From the NCBI GenBank assembly GCA_011455275.1, contig CP015028.1, forward strand, positions 842,911 to 906,910: a stretch of 64,000 bases of DNA, in the 5' to 3' direction. Made by a program: the position numbers and the translations under genes. Source of the DNA: Pasteurellaceae bacterium Orientalotternb1. GTDB lineage: Bacteria; Pseudomonadota; Gammaproteobacteria; Enterobacterales; Pasteurellaceae. Positions 37,340-45,756 of this stretch are shown one piece after another. Within the stretch, counting starts at the first letter, position 1; each line of letters begins with the position of its first letter. The notes beneath the pieces are model-generated. The model saw nothing but the letters and a program-made list of their open reading frames with translations. It had not been told where the DNA came from and did no database searches.

Positions 37340-38650
37340 CTAATTTTTTAGATTTGTTGGCTGTAAATACTCTTCTTTGTTCGGATCGACGGTTTTCGCT
37401 TTGCGAATCATCGGCTCAATAGTGGTGCCTTGGGCGAGAATCGAGAACATTACCACCGAATAAGTCATTACTAGAATTAAATCTTTCACATCAATGCCGT
37501 TCACATAGGCGGTTTTGGCTGGAATCGCCAACGCCATTGCCAATCCCAAACCGCCACGCAAGCCGCCCCACGTCATAATTTTCAATGTGTATGGGTTGTA
37601 GGTGCGGACACGTTGCAAGAGTTTAAACGGTAGCCACAAACTTGCATAACGGCACGCTAAGCAGATTGGAATTGCCACGATCATCAAAATGATACCGTAG
37701 ATGTTGAAATCCACCAGTAACAACGCAAAGCCGATTAAGAAGAACAGCAAGAAGTTTAAGAAGTGGTCGATCATTTCCCAGAAGTGATCCAGATAACGCT
37801 GACTTTGTTCTGAGAAGCCCGAATGGCGTGTCCAGTTGCCTATCATAATTCCAGCCACTACCATCGCTAACGCCCCTGAAACATGCAGTACATTGTTGGC
37901 TAACATAAAGCCTGCGGTTGGGATGGTGAGTGTCAGCAAAATTTCCATACTTCCATCGTCGGTAGAGGAAATCAGGATATGAGCGATAAAACCGAGTACG
38001 AAGCCGAGTAAAATCCCGCCGATTGCTTCGTGTAAGAACAGGCTAAGAATGCCGGTAAAACTGGCTTCTTGCCCACCAAACGCCACGGCAAAAATGGTGA
38101 TAAAGACCACTAAGCCCACACCATCGTTGAATAGCGATTCGCCTTCCACCTGCATCGATAAGCGTTTTGGAGCCCGCAAGTTTTTGATAATGGCTAATAC
38201 AGCGATAGGGTCCGTTGGCGAAATTAACGCCCCGAATAGTAAGCAGTAGATGAAATCAATCGGTAAGCCGATGAGATTGCTGACGGCATAAACCGCTCCG
38301 CCGATAAAAAAGGTTGAGGCAGTTGTGGAGAATAAGGCGAAAATGGTGATTTCCCATTTTTGATCTTTGAGAACGGGCAACTTGATGCCAAGTGATCCTG
38401 CAAAAAGTAAGAAACCTAAAATTCCGTTTAATAAAAAACTATTAAAATCAACCTGTTCCATTACTTCTTTAGCAACGCTGCCGATGTTAAACCAGCCGAG
38501 CCAACCGAAGAAAAGAAGCAGTAATGAGCCGACCATCGCCGAAGCGGTAATTGCAATGGTGGATTGGACTTTGTCACTGATTTTGCTGGTGATAAAGCCA
38601 AGCAAAATTGACAACGCCGAGAGAAAGCAGATATAGGCATAAATTCCCAT
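37340..38650 (-). CDS. Na+/H+ antiporter, CPA1 (NhaP) family
   Basis: A 436-residue inner-membrane protein with about twelve hydrophobic segments. Characteristic motifs are LLFGALISPTDPIAVLAI and EGESLFNDGVGLVVF (the ND motif of electroneutral antiporters), MTWGGLRGGLGLAMAL and GFILGFI-type repeats. It probably exchanges protons for sodium or other monovalent cations. The short C-terminal tail lacks a TrkA-C domain. It lies downstream of a Crp/Fnr-like gene but with 90 bases between them. Confidence 0.9.
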   Translation of the reverse strand: MGIYAYICFLSALSILLGFITSKISDKVQSTIAITASAMVGSLLLLFFGWLGWFNIGSVAKEVMEQVDFNSFLLNGILGFLLFAGSLGIKLPVLKDQKWEITIFALFSTTASTFFIGGAVYAVSNLIGLPIDFIYCLLFGALISPTDPIAVLAIIKNLRAPKRLSMQVEGESLFNDGVGLVVFITIFAVAFGGQEASFTGILSLFLHEAIGGILLGFVLGFIAHILISSTDDGSMEILLTLTIPTAGFMLANNVLHVSGALAMVVAGIMIGNWTRHSGFSEQSQRYLDHFWEMIDHFLNFLLFFLIGFALLLVDFNIYGIILMIVAIPICLACRYASLWLPFKLLQRVRTYNPYTLKIMTWGGLRGGLGLAMALAIPAKTAYVNGIDVKDLILVMTYSVVMFSILAQGTTIEPMIRKAKTVDPNKEEYLQPTNLKN

Positions 38651-38740
38651 AGGGCGTCCTTAGAATTGAAGTGTCACGAAAGTGGCGAATTATAAACTAA
38701 TTTTTTAGATGCCGTATAAAAATTCACATAATTTTAACGA

Positions 38741-39325
38741 CTACTTGTGTTTTTGAATCAGCACATCAGTCAGCAAGCCATTTCGTTTTAATTCGTTAGC
38801 AATACGGATTGCGGTTTCCGTTTCGCAGCCTGCGTATTCAGCAATTTCACGATAAGTCCAATTATAGTAAGGGAAGTGTTGGGTAAGAAAATAGATACTG
38901 TCGATTACACGATCTAAGGTTCGTAGATAGGCACTTTTAGCGAGTCGTTGCTCTGCATCACGCAGTTCGTTGGCGATATTTTGTAACAGCATTTTGCTGG
39001 TGATGGGGTTTTCAAGGAAGAATTGATCGATGTTATCGGGTTTGATACGGATAATTTCCGCTTCAACTAACACTTTAGCGTTGCAGTGATATTGGCTGTC
39101 GCCGAATAGTGTTCGGTAGCCAAAATATTCACCTGTTTGGTATAACCTTACTAAGCTCTCTTTGCCATTATCCAAAGTGTGATACAAACCCACTAAACCG
39201 TGTTGAATGAAATAGAATTCTTTAGCGGTTTCCCCTTGTTTGTAAATGCTCATTCCTTTTGAAAGGGGATGGAGATGAGTGAGCTTACACGCATTAAGCC
39301 GTGTGGGGGGCAAATTCATTTCCAT
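38741..39325 (-). CDS. Crp/Fnr family transcriptional regulator
   Basis: A 194-residue regulator. An N-terminal cyclic-nucleotide-binding-like domain (about 20-110; FYFIQHGLVGLYHTLDNGKES, GEYFGYRTLFG) is followed by a dimer helix and a C-terminal winged helix with YREIAEYAGCETETAIRIANELKR. The FNR cysteine cluster is absent and the cAMP-pocket residues are not well conserved, so the effector is unknown. It lies downstream of the sulfatase-symporter pair on the same strand, separated from it by a USS hairpin, and may regulate that locus. Start at ATG 39325; a second ATG is two codons later. Confidence 0.82.
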   Translation of the reverse strand: MEMNLPPTRLNACKLTHLHPLSKGMSIYKQGETAKEFYFIQHGLVGLYHTLDNGKESLVRLYQTGEYFGYRTLFGDSQYHCNAKVLVEAEIIRIKPDNIDQFFLENPITSKMLLQNIANELRDAEQRLAKSAYLRTLDRVIDSIYFLTQHFPYYNWTYREIAEYAGCETETAIRIANELKRNGLLTDVLIQKHK

Positions 39326-39393
39326 TCAAATCTCCATAATTATGTCAATGTGAGATGATATTCTAAGTATATTTGCAAAAAAGTTGAAGAAAA

Positions 39394-39426
39394 TGACCGC
39401 TTGCATCATTGACAAACAAGCGGTTA
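39394..39426. terminator. Facing USS pair acting as terminator after the sulfatase gene
   Basis: TGACCGCTTG ... ACAAGCGGTTA inverted repeat, 30-60 bases past the sulfatase stop on the minus strand. TTTGCAAA-type boxes flank both sides. Confidence 0.6.
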
Positions 39427-39455
39427 GTTTTCATCAAAATATTGCAAAAGCAAAT

Positions 39456-40907
39456 TTAGATTTCATCAATAATTCGATACACCCAGTTTTCGAGAGGATC
39501 GTTGAGACGTTTCATTTCGGCACGCATTTCTTCCAGCATCTCTTTCTTGATTTCACGATAGTTGTCGTCGTAGAACAAATTGTGCATTTCTTCAGGATCT
39601 TGGCGAATATCATAAAGTTCGCATAGATCTGTAGCATTAAACACCAATTTATAATCTTTACGTCGCCACATTCGTTGTTCAAAATAGACAAAATGCCCTG
39701 CGAGCTGACCGAGTAAGCCTTTGCGGTTGTTCGGTTGATTTTGGCGAGTGATCGGCAAAATGGTTTCGCCTTGGAAAGCCTCTGGCACTTTTTGTTCTGC
39801 CACGTCAAATACGGTGGAGGTCAAATCGTGTAGATAAACCAAGTTGTCGTCCACTTGATTGACACGATCAGATTGTGGATCTTTGATAATCAATGGAATG
39901 TTGTAGGTAGTTTCAAACATAAACTCACCTTTTTCAATCATTCGGTGTGCCCCCATCGCATCGCCGTGGTCGGCGGTCGCCACAAGGAAGGTGCTATCGT
40001 AGAGATTGTTTTCTTCCAAGAAGGTAAACAGCTCGCCGATAGCATCATCGATCATCGTGATGTAGCCCCAGAATTTTGAGATCACTTCACGCCAACGCTC
40101 TTCGCTTGCTTCCCACATTCCCCACATTTTTGAAATAGTACGGAAGTGATTTGGCTTATCGGCAAGCGGTTGGAAAAAGCTCTTATCTAGCACAATGTCT
40201 TTTGGATCGTACATTGAATAGTAAGGCTCTGGCACCACGCAAGGTGTGTGTGGTCCCCAGAAGTTGATCCACGCAAAGAACGGCTTGCCTTCCACCAAAG
40301 ATTCTTTGATGTAGCGTTTGGCTTCATCAATAATGAAATACTCAATGGTTTCTTCTCGTGTACCAGACAACAAGCCACAAAGTTCTTGCACTCGTAAATG
40401 CGGATTATCGCCAAAGTAGGCTTTGCTCACCGTTGGTGCGTCGTAGCCTTTTTCTTCTAACCACTCTTTATAGCGGTTGGAGTGCGTTGGCGGTTGATTG
40501 AAAACCAAATTTTTATATACGCCACTGCCTGGGTAGCCGTAGCCGTCAAAATTATGTCCTTTAATGCCATAATCTTCAGGCACGGACTGGGTGCCAACGT
40601 GCCATTTGCCCACCACATAAGCATTGTAGCCTTGCAGATTGGCAATGTTTGGTGCGGTTTGGCTGATTTCGCCGGTGCCGCCTTTTTCGCCATTTTTGAT
40701 AATGCCGTGGCTAGACGGCATTAAGCCTGTGAACAGCGATGTGCGAGCAGGTCCACACACCGAAGCAGGGGTAAAGGCATTGTTAAAGCGAATGCCGTCT
40801 TGAGCTAAACGATCTAAGTTAGGGGTTTTCACGATTTTGTGTCCGTATGTCCCCAACATATCCTTACGAACCTGATCTAACAGAATATAAATGATGTTAT
40901 TGTTCAT
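39456..40907 (-). CDS. Cys-type sulfatase, cytoplasmic
   Basis: Type I sulfatase of 483 residues that would hydrolyse a sulfate ester. The CxPxR motif VCGPARTSLFTG places the residue to be converted to formylglycine at C51. The metal site is seen in YILLDQ near the start and in TADHGDAMGAH later, with the GKWHVG histidine/lysine motif. There is no signal peptide, so it should act inside the cell on an imported substrate. It lies 3 bases after the symporter gene. The pairing resembles E. coli yidK-yidJ. The maturase (anSME) needed for Cys-type sulfatases is not in the window. Confidence 0.9.
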   Translation of the reverse strand: MNNNIIYILLDQVRKDMLGTYGHKIVKTPNLDRLAQDGIRFNNAFTPASVCGPARTSLFTGLMPSSHGIIKNGEKGGTGEISQTAPNIANLQGYNAYVVGKWHVGTQSVPEDYGIKGHNFDGYGYPGSGVYKNLVFNQPPTHSNRYKEWLEEKGYDAPTVSKAYFGDNPHLRVQELCGLLSGTREETIEYFIIDEAKRYIKESLVEGKPFFAWINFWGPHTPCVVPEPYYSMYDPKDIVLDKSFFQPLADKPNHFRTISKMWGMWEASEERWREVISKFWGYITMIDDAIGELFTFLEENNLYDSTFLVATADHGDAMGAHRMIEKGEFMFETTYNIPLIIKDPQSDRVNQVDDNLVYLHDLTSTVFDVAEQKVPEAFQGETILPITRQNQPNNRKGLLGQLAGHFVYFEQRMWRRKDYKLVFNATDLCELYDIRQDPEEMHNLFYDDNYREIKKEMLEEMRAEMKRLNDPLENWVYRIIDEI

Positions 40908-40910
40908 AAT

Positions 40911-42593
40911 TTACGCCTTTTGCTTACGACCTAATACCGCAATTATAATCACTTGTAGCACTGCCCACACCCCTAAAATCAAGGTGGTGTTGCCTTCTGG
41001 TGAAGCTAAACCAAGCGGTGATAAAATCGCATAAAGTGTGACTAACCCTAATACGAGAGATGCAACGGTGACTTTTGCGTATTCCCAGTTGGTTAAATCG
41101 ACATTAGCGTGGTTTACGGTGTTGTCTTCATACGGTGTTTCACGTTTGAGGAATTGACCTAACACTAACATTAACACCACATCAAACACAAACAAGCACG
41201 CCATCACATACACGAAGTTCCATTTTACTTGGAATACCCAAACGATGCAGAAGTAAAGGATAACGTGAGCAAGCAACGCAATACGAGCGGCTAAACCAGA
41301 CACGGTTTTGTTGAATAAACCAACCGCAAAGAGTGCCACGATTGGAATGTTCACAAAGCCTGCGAAACGTTTGGTCACAAGGAAGATGCCGTCTGTACCG
41401 AACATCAATAACGGTGCAATGATAATGGTTACTACCGCCATAACCGCAGAAATTTGTTTTGCAAAGCGGATAAGCTCTGCGTCAGTACGCTCTTTTTTGC
41501 TGATAGACGGTAATAAGTCTTTACAGAAAATGGTTGCTGCAGAGTTTAAGAATGAGTTGAAAGTACTTAACACCGCACCAAATAACGCTGCTACGAAAAA
41601 GCCTTGTAATGTGGTTGGCAACACTTTATTGACCAATTGGGGATAAGACGCATCAATAGGCTTTACCCCTTCGCCCAGAATGTGAAAACTCAACAAACCA
41701 GGCAAATTCAAGATGATCGGCAATAAGAGTAGGAATAATGCTGCAATTAAAATCCCTTTTTGACCCGCTTTTAAATCTCTTGCTCCTAAGGCACGTTGCA
41801 CAATCGCTTGGTTGGTGGTCCAGTAGAAGAAGTTTACGATTAAGATCCCCGTAAACATTGCAGGCCAAGGCACGGCATCAGTGGCACTACCGATTGCATT
41901 AAATTTCTCAACGTGCGTAGTGGTAATTATGTGGAAACCTTCAGAAATACTGCCATTACCCAAATAGCTTAAGGCGAAAATTGGCACGAGTAACGCCCCG
42001 ATCACTAACAACACCGCATTCCAAGTATCTGACACGGCAACCGCTTTCAAACCACCGAAAATCGCATAAATTGCACCGACGATTCCGATAGTAATGACCG
42101 TATAAACAATTGCTTGACCATAACTTAAACCAAATAAGGTTTCTAAGTTAAACACTTTATTAAAGGCGATTGCCCCTGTATAAAGGGCCGTTGGAATCAC
42201 GATAAAGAGATAGAAAATTAAGAAAAGCGTGGACATAATCAAACGAGTTTGGCGGTCGAAACGGTTTTCAAAAAATTCTGGAATAGTGGTATATCCATTG
42301 CGGATATATTTTGGAAGTAAGTAGAGAGCTAAGAAACAGAGCGGCACAACAGATTGAACCGTCCAGGCAATAATCGAGAAGTTACCTGCGTAAGAGTTTG
42401 CATTCACCCCGATTAACTGCTCGGTAGAAAGTGAGGTAAGCACCATTGAACAGCCGATCACCGAGGCACTTAACCCACGTCCTGCCAAGAAATAGCCTTT
42501 TGATGTCGTTAAATCATCGTTTCTGGTTTTATACCAAGAAACCCCTGCCACAAGACCTGTGACTAACAAGAAACTGACTATAGTTAAAAACAT
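40911..42593 (-). CDS. Sodium:solute symporter (SSS family, SGLT/YidK-like)
   Basis: A 560-residue inner-membrane protein with about 14 hydrophobic segments. It matches the sodium:solute symporter family: [26 protein letters not shown] near the N-terminus, [17 protein letters not shown], and [23 protein letters not shown], the signature of the SGLT branch. The substrate is likely a sugar; because a sulfatase follows 3 bases later, a sulfated sugar is a reasonable inference but is not shown. The upstream region holds a CRP-like site and an 18-bp palindrome. Confidence 0.9.
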   Translation of the reverse strand: MFLTIVSFLLVTGLVAGVSWYKTRNDDLTTSKGYFLAGRGLSASVIGCSMVLTSLSTEQLIGVNANSYAGNFSIIAWTVQSVVPLCFLALYLLPKYIRNGYTTIPEFFENRFDRQTRLIMSTLFLIFYLFIVIPTALYTGAIAFNKVFNLETLFGLSYGQAIVYTVITIGIVGAIYAIFGGLKAVAVSDTWNAVLLVIGALLVPIFALSYLGNGSISEGFHIITTTHVEKFNAIGSATDAVPWPAMFTGILIVNFFYWTTNQAIVQRALGARDLKAGQKGILIAALFLLLLPIILNLPGLLSFHILGEGVKPIDASYPQLVNKVLPTTLQGFFVAALFGAVLSTFNSFLNSAATIFCKDLLPSISKKERTDAELIRFAKQISAVMAVVTIIIAPLLMFGTDGIFLVTKRFAGFVNIPIVALFAVGLFNKTVSGLAARIALLAHVILYFCIVWVFQVKWNFVYVMACLFVFDVVLMLVLGQFLKRETPYEDNTVNHANVDLTNWEYAKVTVASLVLGLVTLYAILSPLGLASPEGNTTLILGVWAVLQVIIIAVLGRKQKA

Positions 42594-42716
42594 ATCGTCC
42601 TCCTGTGTTATCTATAATTCATCAATCCTTGATTACTGCTAAACGCTCCTTATAAAGCCCCGTTCTAAATCAACCACAATTAGAATGTTTTAAGCATAGT
42701 ATGATTATTTACCTTC

Positions 42717-42734
42717 TGATTATGATCATAATCA
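42717..42734. promoter_or_regulatory. Perfect 18-bp palindrome, candidate operator
   Basis: TGATTATGATCATAATCA is fully self-complementary. It lies in the divergent gap between the symporter/sulfatase operon and the TauE-like gene. A related GATCAT half occurs near 42787-42796. It has no loop, so it is more likely a protein site than an RNA hairpin. Confidence 0.6.
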
Positions 42735-42741
42735 TAGAGTT

Positions 42742-42762
42742 AAAGTGATCTCGATCACATTT
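42742..42762. promoter_or_regulatory. CRP-like binding site
   Basis: AAAGTGATCTCGATCACATTT closely matches the CRP consensus AAATGTGA-N6-TCACATTT; the inner GTGATC/GATCAC is a perfect inverted repeat. It is centred about 160 bases from the symporter start and about 100 from the TauE-like gene start. Confidence 0.7.
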
Positions 42763-42850
42763 CAGAAAATTTCTCAAAATATGAGAATGATCATAAATAA
42801 AGCCCAGACAACATTGCCATAATTCACCCCTAATAAGGAAAGGGGGAATT

Positions 42851-43657
42851 ATGACCTTATCTCTCATCTTAATTTTAATGGTTTGTGGCATTCTCGCTAA
42901 TTTTATGTCTGCGTTATTTGGCATTGGCGGTGGCGTGCTAATGGTGCCTGTGTTGCATACCTTGTTTCCTGATTTACCTTTTCAAATGATCTCCGCAACT
43001 TCTCTCACCATTGTGATGGGAACGGCTTTAATCAATCTCTACTATTTTCATCGTCAGCATATTCAAATTAGTTATAAAGCGATGTTGATTTGGTCGGTAG
43101 GTATGTTGCTCGGCACTCAAATTGGCTTTGAAAGCAGCTTTTACTTACCCAAAAATATGATTATTGGGGTGTTTATTATCACGCTTTTACTACTTGCTGT
43201 TCGAACCTTATGTTTTGACAAAAATGCAAAAAATAGTGAGGATGTGACCGCTTGTGAGCTGCCAAAAGGCATTTTCCTTTGTCTATTTGGCGGAACCGTA
43301 GCAGGAATGACGGGGATTGGCGGCGGGTCAGTGATGGCTCCACTTATTGCACAGCTTAAAAGTGTGAAGTCCCATCAAATTGCAGTCTATTCCAACTATA
43401 TGATGGTGATAGGTGGGCTTGGAAATATGTACGGCTACGTCACTAAAACACCTGATCTACAGCTGGATAATTCATGGCAGCTAGGCTACATCAACTTCTC
43501 CGTGGCGGCATTGGTTGTGTTAAGCTCTTTTCTCACGAGTTTTGTGTCAATGAACGTGAAAGGTAAATTGCAACCAGACCTGACCCGCAAACTACTTGGT
43601 ATAATTTTGTTGCTGATAGCCACTTATATGTTTGTCTTACTGTATTTATCATTTTAA
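42851..43657 (+). CDS. TauE/SafE (TSUP) family exporter
   Basis: A 268-residue membrane protein with about eight hydrophobic segments. The two family repeats are seen as NFMSALFGIGGGVLMVPVL (residues about 15-35) and GGTVAGMTGIGGGSVMAPLI (about 155-175). Such proteins export sulfite, sulfoacetate or related anions. It is transcribed divergently from the sulfatase-symporter operon and shares a regulatory gap with it, which suggests disposal of sulfur anions released by the sulfatase (inference). GGGGGAA lies just upstream of the ATG. A USS lies inside the gene near 43245. Confidence 0.88.
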   Translation: MTLSLILILMVCGILANFMSALFGIGGGVLMVPVLHTLFPDLPFQMISATSLTIVMGTALINLYYFHRQHIQISYKAMLIWSVGMLLGTQIGFESSFYLPKNMIIGVFIITLLLLAVRTLCFDKNAKNSEDVTACELPKGIFLCLFGGTVAGMTGIGGGSVMAPLIAQLKSVKSHQIAVYSNYMMVIGGLGNMYGYVTKTPDLQLDNSWQLGYINFSVAALVVLSSFLTSFVSMNVKGKLQPDLTRKLLGIILLLIATYMFVLLYLSF

Positions 43658-43689
43658 CAAGCGGTCAGTTCCTTAAGATTTTTTGCAAA
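43657..43689 (+). repeat. Extended USS between TauE-like gene and ppiD
   Basis: ACAAGCGGTCA, 14-base gap, TTTGCAAA; it starts one base after the TauE-like stop codon. Confidence 0.85.
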
Positions 43690-43758
43690 AATTCAAATTG
43701 GAGAAAAGGGGAGTTTTCAGTATAATCGGCACAATTTTTTTACGTTAGGAATATCACA

Positions 43759-45639
43759 ATGATTGAAAAAATGCACGACAAGAGCAACAGTCTTGCTTTT
43801 AAAATTATTTTTGCATTAGTGTCGGTATCTTTTGTCCTTGGTGGGATCGGAACAGGTTTTTTACGAGCAGATACCTCGGCGGTTAACGTCAATGGGGAAG
43901 AAATTTCACAATATGCCTTTAGCCAAGCGAAAAATCGCCAACAAAATGCGATGAATGCTCAGTTAGGCGAGCGTTTTTGGGATTTACTTGATAACCCAGA
44001 ATACAACAAACAGTTTAACCAGTCGATTTTAAACGGTTTAATTGAAGATGAGTTGCTTCGTCAGTATGCCAAGCAACTTAAATTGGGCGTAAGTGTTGAG
44101 CAAATCAAATCTGAAATTGTGAATTCGCCGAATTTCCAAACAGACGGCAAATTTGATAACAGACTTTATCAGCAACTGCTGCGTAACAGTAATATGAGTG
44201 CTGATCAATATGCTTCTCTCGTTTATGAAAGCGTGCTTTTTTCGCAACTGCAAGAAGGCATTGTGGATAGTTATTTCACTGTGCCAGTACAGCAAGAACA
44301 GTTAGCAAAATGGCTGCTTCAAAAGCGTTCAGTGCGTTTAGCGACTCATTCATTGGCAAAAGAAACTGAAGATCAAGTTGCTTCTAATGAAGAGCTGCAA
44401 GCTTATTATGATGCCCATAAAACGGCGTTTATTAATCCTGAAAAATTAACGGTTGAATATGTTCGCATTACGCCAAAAGATTTAGAGCCACGAATCCAAA
44501 TTACCCCAGAGCAGATTGATACTTACTACCAAACCAATCGTGCTCAATTTATTACTCAAGGCGAAGCGAAAATTGCACATATTCAAGTCGCGGATGAAAA
44601 TACAGCGAATGAAATTGCTCAACAGCTCAAAGCGGGTGCCGATTTTGCAGCATTAGCCAAAGAAAAATCAGCGGATAAATTGTCTGCGGTACAAGGCGGT
44701 GAACTTGGTTGGGCGAAAGCAGGTACTTTCCCGCAAGCCTTTGAAGAAGCGTTAAACGGCTTGCAAGCAGGGCAAGTCAGTCAGCCAGTGAAAGTGGATA
44801 GTGCGTTCCACATCATCAAAGTGTTAGAACGTAAGCCAGAAAATGTGGTGCCAGTCGAAAATGTAAAAGAGCAAATTGCCAACATTATTCGTCAGGAATT
44901 AGTCGCAACGGAATATTCAGCGGTTACGCGTGAAATGGCAAACAAAGCTTTTGAAAGTAGCGGCTCACTTGAAAGCGTTGCACAATTAGGTGAGGTAAAA
45001 GTCGAAAAAACCGATGCATTTAGCCGTGATAATGTGCCTGTCGTGTTGAATCACGATAAAGTATTAAAAGTGCTATTCAATGGTGAATTACGTCAAAATG
45101 GACAAAATTCCGATGCGATTGATTTAACCAACGGCAACCACGCAGAAACGATGTTTGTCCGTGTGAGCGATTACAAAGCTCAAAGTAATCAAACCTTTGA
45201 CGAAGCAAAAACGACTGTGGAACTTGCCGTAAAACGTGAAAAAGCGGAAAACGCACTATTAGCGAAAGCAGAAGAGCAAGTAAAAGCATTGCAAGAAGGT
45301 AATGCACAAGCGGTAAGTTTTGCACCAGAGCAGACGTTAGTTTTTGCTGATGCTCAAATTACTCATCCCGTGCTAGCTAAAACCATTTTTGCAATGGCAA
45401 AGCCTACGGATAAAGCGGCTTATCAAGTGGCACGCAATGCGGAAGGTGATGTGATTATTGTTGGCTTGGATAAAGTGGAAGACGGAAAAGTAGAAGACTT
45501 CAAGCCGCTTGAAGCCCAGTTCAATCAAGCTGATCGCCTAGTATTGCGTTATAATCTTGTACAGGATTTACGCGAACGTGCAAAAATTGAGTTTAATGAA
45601 GATTTTATCCAGCAAATCAATACATTAGACAATAAATAG
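43759..45639 (+). CDS. ppiD: Peptidyl-prolyl cis-trans isomerase PpiD (SurA/PpiD family chaperone)
   Basis: A 626-residue periplasmic folding factor anchored in the inner membrane. It has an N-terminal membrane helix (about 15-33, KIIFALVSVSFVLGGIGTGF), a SurA_N-like chaperone domain (about 40-200), a parvulin domain around 268-360 (AKIAHIQVADE ... AVQGGELGWAKAGTFPQAFEEAL ... SAFHIIKVLERK) and a C-terminal region. E. coli PpiD contacts SecYEG; its own parvulin domain is inactive. AGGAAT lies upstream of the ATG. The gene has its own terminator. Confidence 0.95.
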   Translation: MIEKMHDKSNSLAFKIIFALVSVSFVLGGIGTGFLRADTSAVNVNGEEISQYAFSQAKNRQQNAMNAQLGERFWDLLDNPEYNKQFNQSILNGLIEDELLRQYAKQLKLGVSVEQIKSEIVNSPNFQTDGKFDNRLYQQLLRNSNMSADQYASLVYESVLFSQLQEGIVDSYFTVPVQQEQLAKWLLQKRSVRLATHSLAKETEDQVASNEELQAYYDAHKTAFINPEKLTVEYVRITPKDLEPRIQITPEQIDTYYQTNRAQFITQGEAKIAHIQVADENTANEIAQQLKAGADFAALAKEKSADKLSAVQGGELGWAKAGTFPQAFEEALNGLQAGQVSQPVKVDSAFHIIKVLERKPENVVPVENVKEQIANIIRQELVATEYSAVTREMANKAFESSGSLESVAQLGEVKVEKTDAFSRDNVPVVLNHDKVLKVLFNGELRQNGQNSDAIDLTNGNHAETMFVRVSDYKAQSNQTFDEAKTTVELAVKREKAENALLAKAEEQVKALQEGNAQAVSFAPEQTLVFADAQITHPVLAKTIFAMAKPTDKAAYQVARNAEGDVIIVGLDKVEDGKVEDFKPLEAQFNQADRLVLRYNLVQDLRERAKIEFNEDFIQQINTLDNK

Positions 45640-45646
45640 TCATAAA

Positions 45647-45685
45647 AAACGTTTGGAAGCCTCGCAACCAAGCGTTTTGTTTTTG
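45647..45685 (+). terminator. Terminator of ppiD
   Basis: AAAACGTTTGG / CCAAGCGTTTT imperfect stem (one G-T pair) followed by TGTTTTT. Confidence 0.7.
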
Positions 45686-45688
45686 AGT

Positions 45689-45755
45689 AACAAGCGGTCA
45701 GTTCCTTCAAATTTTTTGCAAGTTGCAAAATTTTGGCAGGAACTGACCGCTTGTT
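45689..45755. terminator. Facing pair of extended USS, bidirectional hairpin
   Basis: ACAAGCGGTCAGTTCCT ... AGGAACTGACCGCTTGT, with TTTTTTGCAA / TTGCAAAATTTT at the centre. The two extended USS form a 66-base imperfect palindrome exactly in the convergent gap between ppiD and phoH. Confidence 0.75.
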
Positions 45756-45756
45756 G

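Noticed and set aside
41308-41646. 112-codon frame opposite the symporter gene
   Set aside because: It is a shadow of the membrane-protein codons on the other strand, without a ribosome site or recognisable domain. Other long antisense frames (e.g. in thrA, thrB, ccmF, recQ) were rejected for the same reason.
42717-42734. Fur box for the 18-bp palindrome
   Set aside because: It has A/T-rich hexamer character, but the even-length perfect symmetry and spacing do not fit the 19-bp Fur consensus well, and no iron gene is adjacent.
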